From Candidatus Kouleothrix ribensis (GTDB lineage Bacteria > Chloroflexota > Chloroflexia > Chloroflexales > Roseiflexaceae): DNA of 64,000 bases. The position numbers were made by a program, and so were the translations under genes. Under the pieces are notes generated by a model that had not been told where the DNA came from, did not search any database, and saw nothing but the letters and a program-made list of their open reading frames with translations. How positions within the stretch are numbered: position 1 is the first letter of the stretch; each line of letters starts with the position of its first letter. Shown piece after piece: positions 62,936-64,000 of this stretch. The stretch is taken from NCBI GenBank assembly GCA_016722075.1, contig JADKGW010000001.1:620001-684000 (forward strand), given 5' to 3'.

Positions 62936-63012
62936 TTATACCAAGAATGACGTAAACATAGAATGAGAACTCTATTATCTGCGCTTAGATAGTATCATGC
63001 GCTGATATTGCG

Positions 63013-63133
63013 GCCGAACGCTTGCGTTCAGCCGCGCCCCCTATGGATCGAGATGGCATTGTACCCGATACTGCTGCCAAAATCGGCCCGATCGTGTCGC
63101 CGGAACGGCGTCGGCTGCATGCGCATGTTGGGT
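63013..63133 (-). repeat. attC-like site, - orientation
   Basis: Boxes GCCGAAC (63013-63019) and GTTGGGT (63127-63133). The right arm CGGCTGCATGCGC with its extra G and 2-base spacer, and the left arm GCGTTCAGCCGCG after a 4-base spacer, mark the - strand. The inner AAAATCGGCCCGATCGTG is the conserved block in reverse. It faces opposite to the sites at 60090-61577. Confidence 0.75.
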
Positions 63134-63183
63134 GGATTCCATAATGGCTTATGATTAGCTCAATTCGAGAAGATATAGGTAGC

Positions 63184-63266
63184 GGAAACAGGTTTGGTTA
63201 CTTCGCGTCTTCAGATTCCTAACTTGGAAGCGGTGCAGATCCAAACAACCGACCAAACCTATTTCC
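63184..63266. repeat. 15-bp inverted repeat with 53-base spacing
   Basis: GGAAACAGGTTTGGT (63184-63198) and the complement ACCAAACCTATTTCC (63252-63266) differ at one position. It lies downstream of the GGDEF-like gene read on the - strand. It could be a terminator-like fold or the ends of a short element. Confidence 0.4.
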
Positions 63267-63332
63267 GGTCACTATAGTAAAATCTGCATCTAAAGTATAG
63301 CTGAAGATTTTACAATGCAATACCAGAATTGG

Positions 63333-64000
63333 CTATGACATCCAAGAAGGCAGACTAATACCAGAGTAATAAGAGGGTATACTTAAAGGAGCTTTTACAA
63401 CTTGATTAGAACCATTTCTCTTAGCAGCTTTAACACCATGCACGGCTCGTAATAACAAATTTTCAACTGTCTCATTTGATTCGTATAGCAACCGTGCAGC
63501 ACTGAATGCACAGCTGACGTAAAGATCAAGACCTATTGATGACCAAGGATATTGCTCGATAAGATGTAGGCAACTTTCTCCCAACCTCAAAGCATCATCT
63601 CTCTTATATCCTAAGAGGACAATTACAAACTGGTCTCCCCGCAAGCGAAAAACTTTATGCTCCTCAGCTGCTCGGCTAATTATCTGCCCAATGACTCGAA
63701 GAACTTCGTCACCTGTATGAGTTCCATAAACTTTGTTGATACCAAGCAACCCATCAACATCACAATACACTATACTGATATGCTTATAATCAGAAGTAAA
63801 GCCAGAAATTGTGGTGATCAGAGTATTTTCGTTAACTGTTTCTACGAGATTTTCATGTTTGTTATCTTCAGGTAAACTTCCATTTTGAAGATCGTGGTTC
63901 AAGGTGCTCGCTCGTGGGTCAGTAGATATTTCGGGTATAGATAGCTGTTTGCAAGGCGTAGACAATGTGGCTTGATTGAATTCCGAGTTCGATGCTTGTT
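63333..64000 (-). CDS. Degenerate GGDEF-domain protein, partial at the window edge
   Basis: The frame runs from the right edge of the window to a stop at 63333; a TTG at 63965 is only one possible start. IVYCDVDGLLGINKVYGTHTGDEVLRVIGQII is a GGDEF-domain entry, but the active-site motif reads RLRGDQFVIVL where GGDEF should be, so diguanylate cyclase activity is doubtful. Base composition is clearly more AT-rich than the genes to the left, hinting at transfer. It lies to the right of a - strand attC-like site. The domain may still bind GTP or act as a protein contact. Confidence 0.7.
   Translation of the reverse strand, partial: QASNSEFNQATLSTPCKQLSIPEISTDPRASTLNHDLQNGSLPEDNKHENLVETVNENTLITTISGFTSDYKHISIVYCDVDGLLGINKVYGTHTGDEVLRVIGQIISRAAEEHKVFRLRGDQFVIVLLGYKRDDALRLGESCLHLIEQYPWSSIGLDLYVSCAFSAARLLYESNETVENLLLRAVHGVKAAKRNGSNQVVKAPLSIPSYYSGISLPSWMS

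Noticed and set aside
1..64000. tRNA, rRNA and CRISPR arrays
   Set aside because: No tRNA T-loop context, rRNA sequence or regularly spaced repeat array was found by reading. The 60337-60516 repeats are too few and imperfect.

Overview
The window is GC-rich bacterial DNA. Small cassette-like genes, many insertion sequences, hybrid sensor kinases, a DUF4129 membrane protein and an EF-G paralogue with an unusual P-loop together suggest a Chloroflexota bacterium (Chloroflexia, perhaps a Roseiflexus/Kouleothrix relative). The organism call is an inference from gene content, not a database match.

Positions 1-25,700 look like ordinary chromosome. They hold the end of a transcarbamylase, a hybrid histidine kinase with a response regulator, a single-module NRPS-like enzyme ending in a reductase domain, a ring-cleaving dioxygenase homologue, a metallo-hydrolase, a membrane glycosyltransferase-like protein, a polyprenol-phosphate mannose synthase, a DUF4129 protein, a TetR-ABC exporter operon, an M23/LamG secreted protein, miaA, an EF-G paralogue and a secreted PQQ-type sugar dehydrogenase with a PKD domain. 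Several + strand genes have a -10 box only 6-8 bases before ATG, as expected for leaderless mRNA.

Positions 25,700-33,400 are a transition zone of small accessory genes: a DapB-like protein, two GNATs, a dienelactone hydrolase, DinB and ClbS proteins, a methyltransferase and a peroxiredoxin/MarR pair. The first imperfect palindromic recombination-site-like repeats appear here. Positions 33,479-43,807 form a five-gene, one-direction signalling island: a beta-propeller hybrid kinase, a REC-PAS-GAF kinase, a stand-alone receiver, a REC-GGDEF protein and a REC-PAS-GAF-HD-GYP protein.

Positions 44,000-63,200 are the most unusual part: an array of small genes separated by repeats of about 90-130 bp that look like integron attC sites. 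They have RYYYAAC/GTTRRRY outer boxes, a 2-nt spacer on one side and 4-5 nt on the other, inner arms of the GCGCATGCAGCCG / CGGCTGATGCGC type with one unpaired G, and a conserved inner palindrome. Cassette genes include a stand-alone Rho RNA-binding-domain protein, a Phd/VapC pair, an SRPBCC protein, a McrA-head-like protein, a DUF6194 protein and a methyltransferase. No integron integrase lies in the window. Insertion sequences of the IS3, IS66, IS110, IS4 and IS701-like types (the last in three copies) have invaded the array and broken several genes. The IS110 element sits in the SRPBCC gene, and the empty site can be rebuilt exactly. Its long non-coding end carries both halves of that target, as expected of a bridge RNA. 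The window ends inside a lower-GC gene with a degenerate GGDEF domain.
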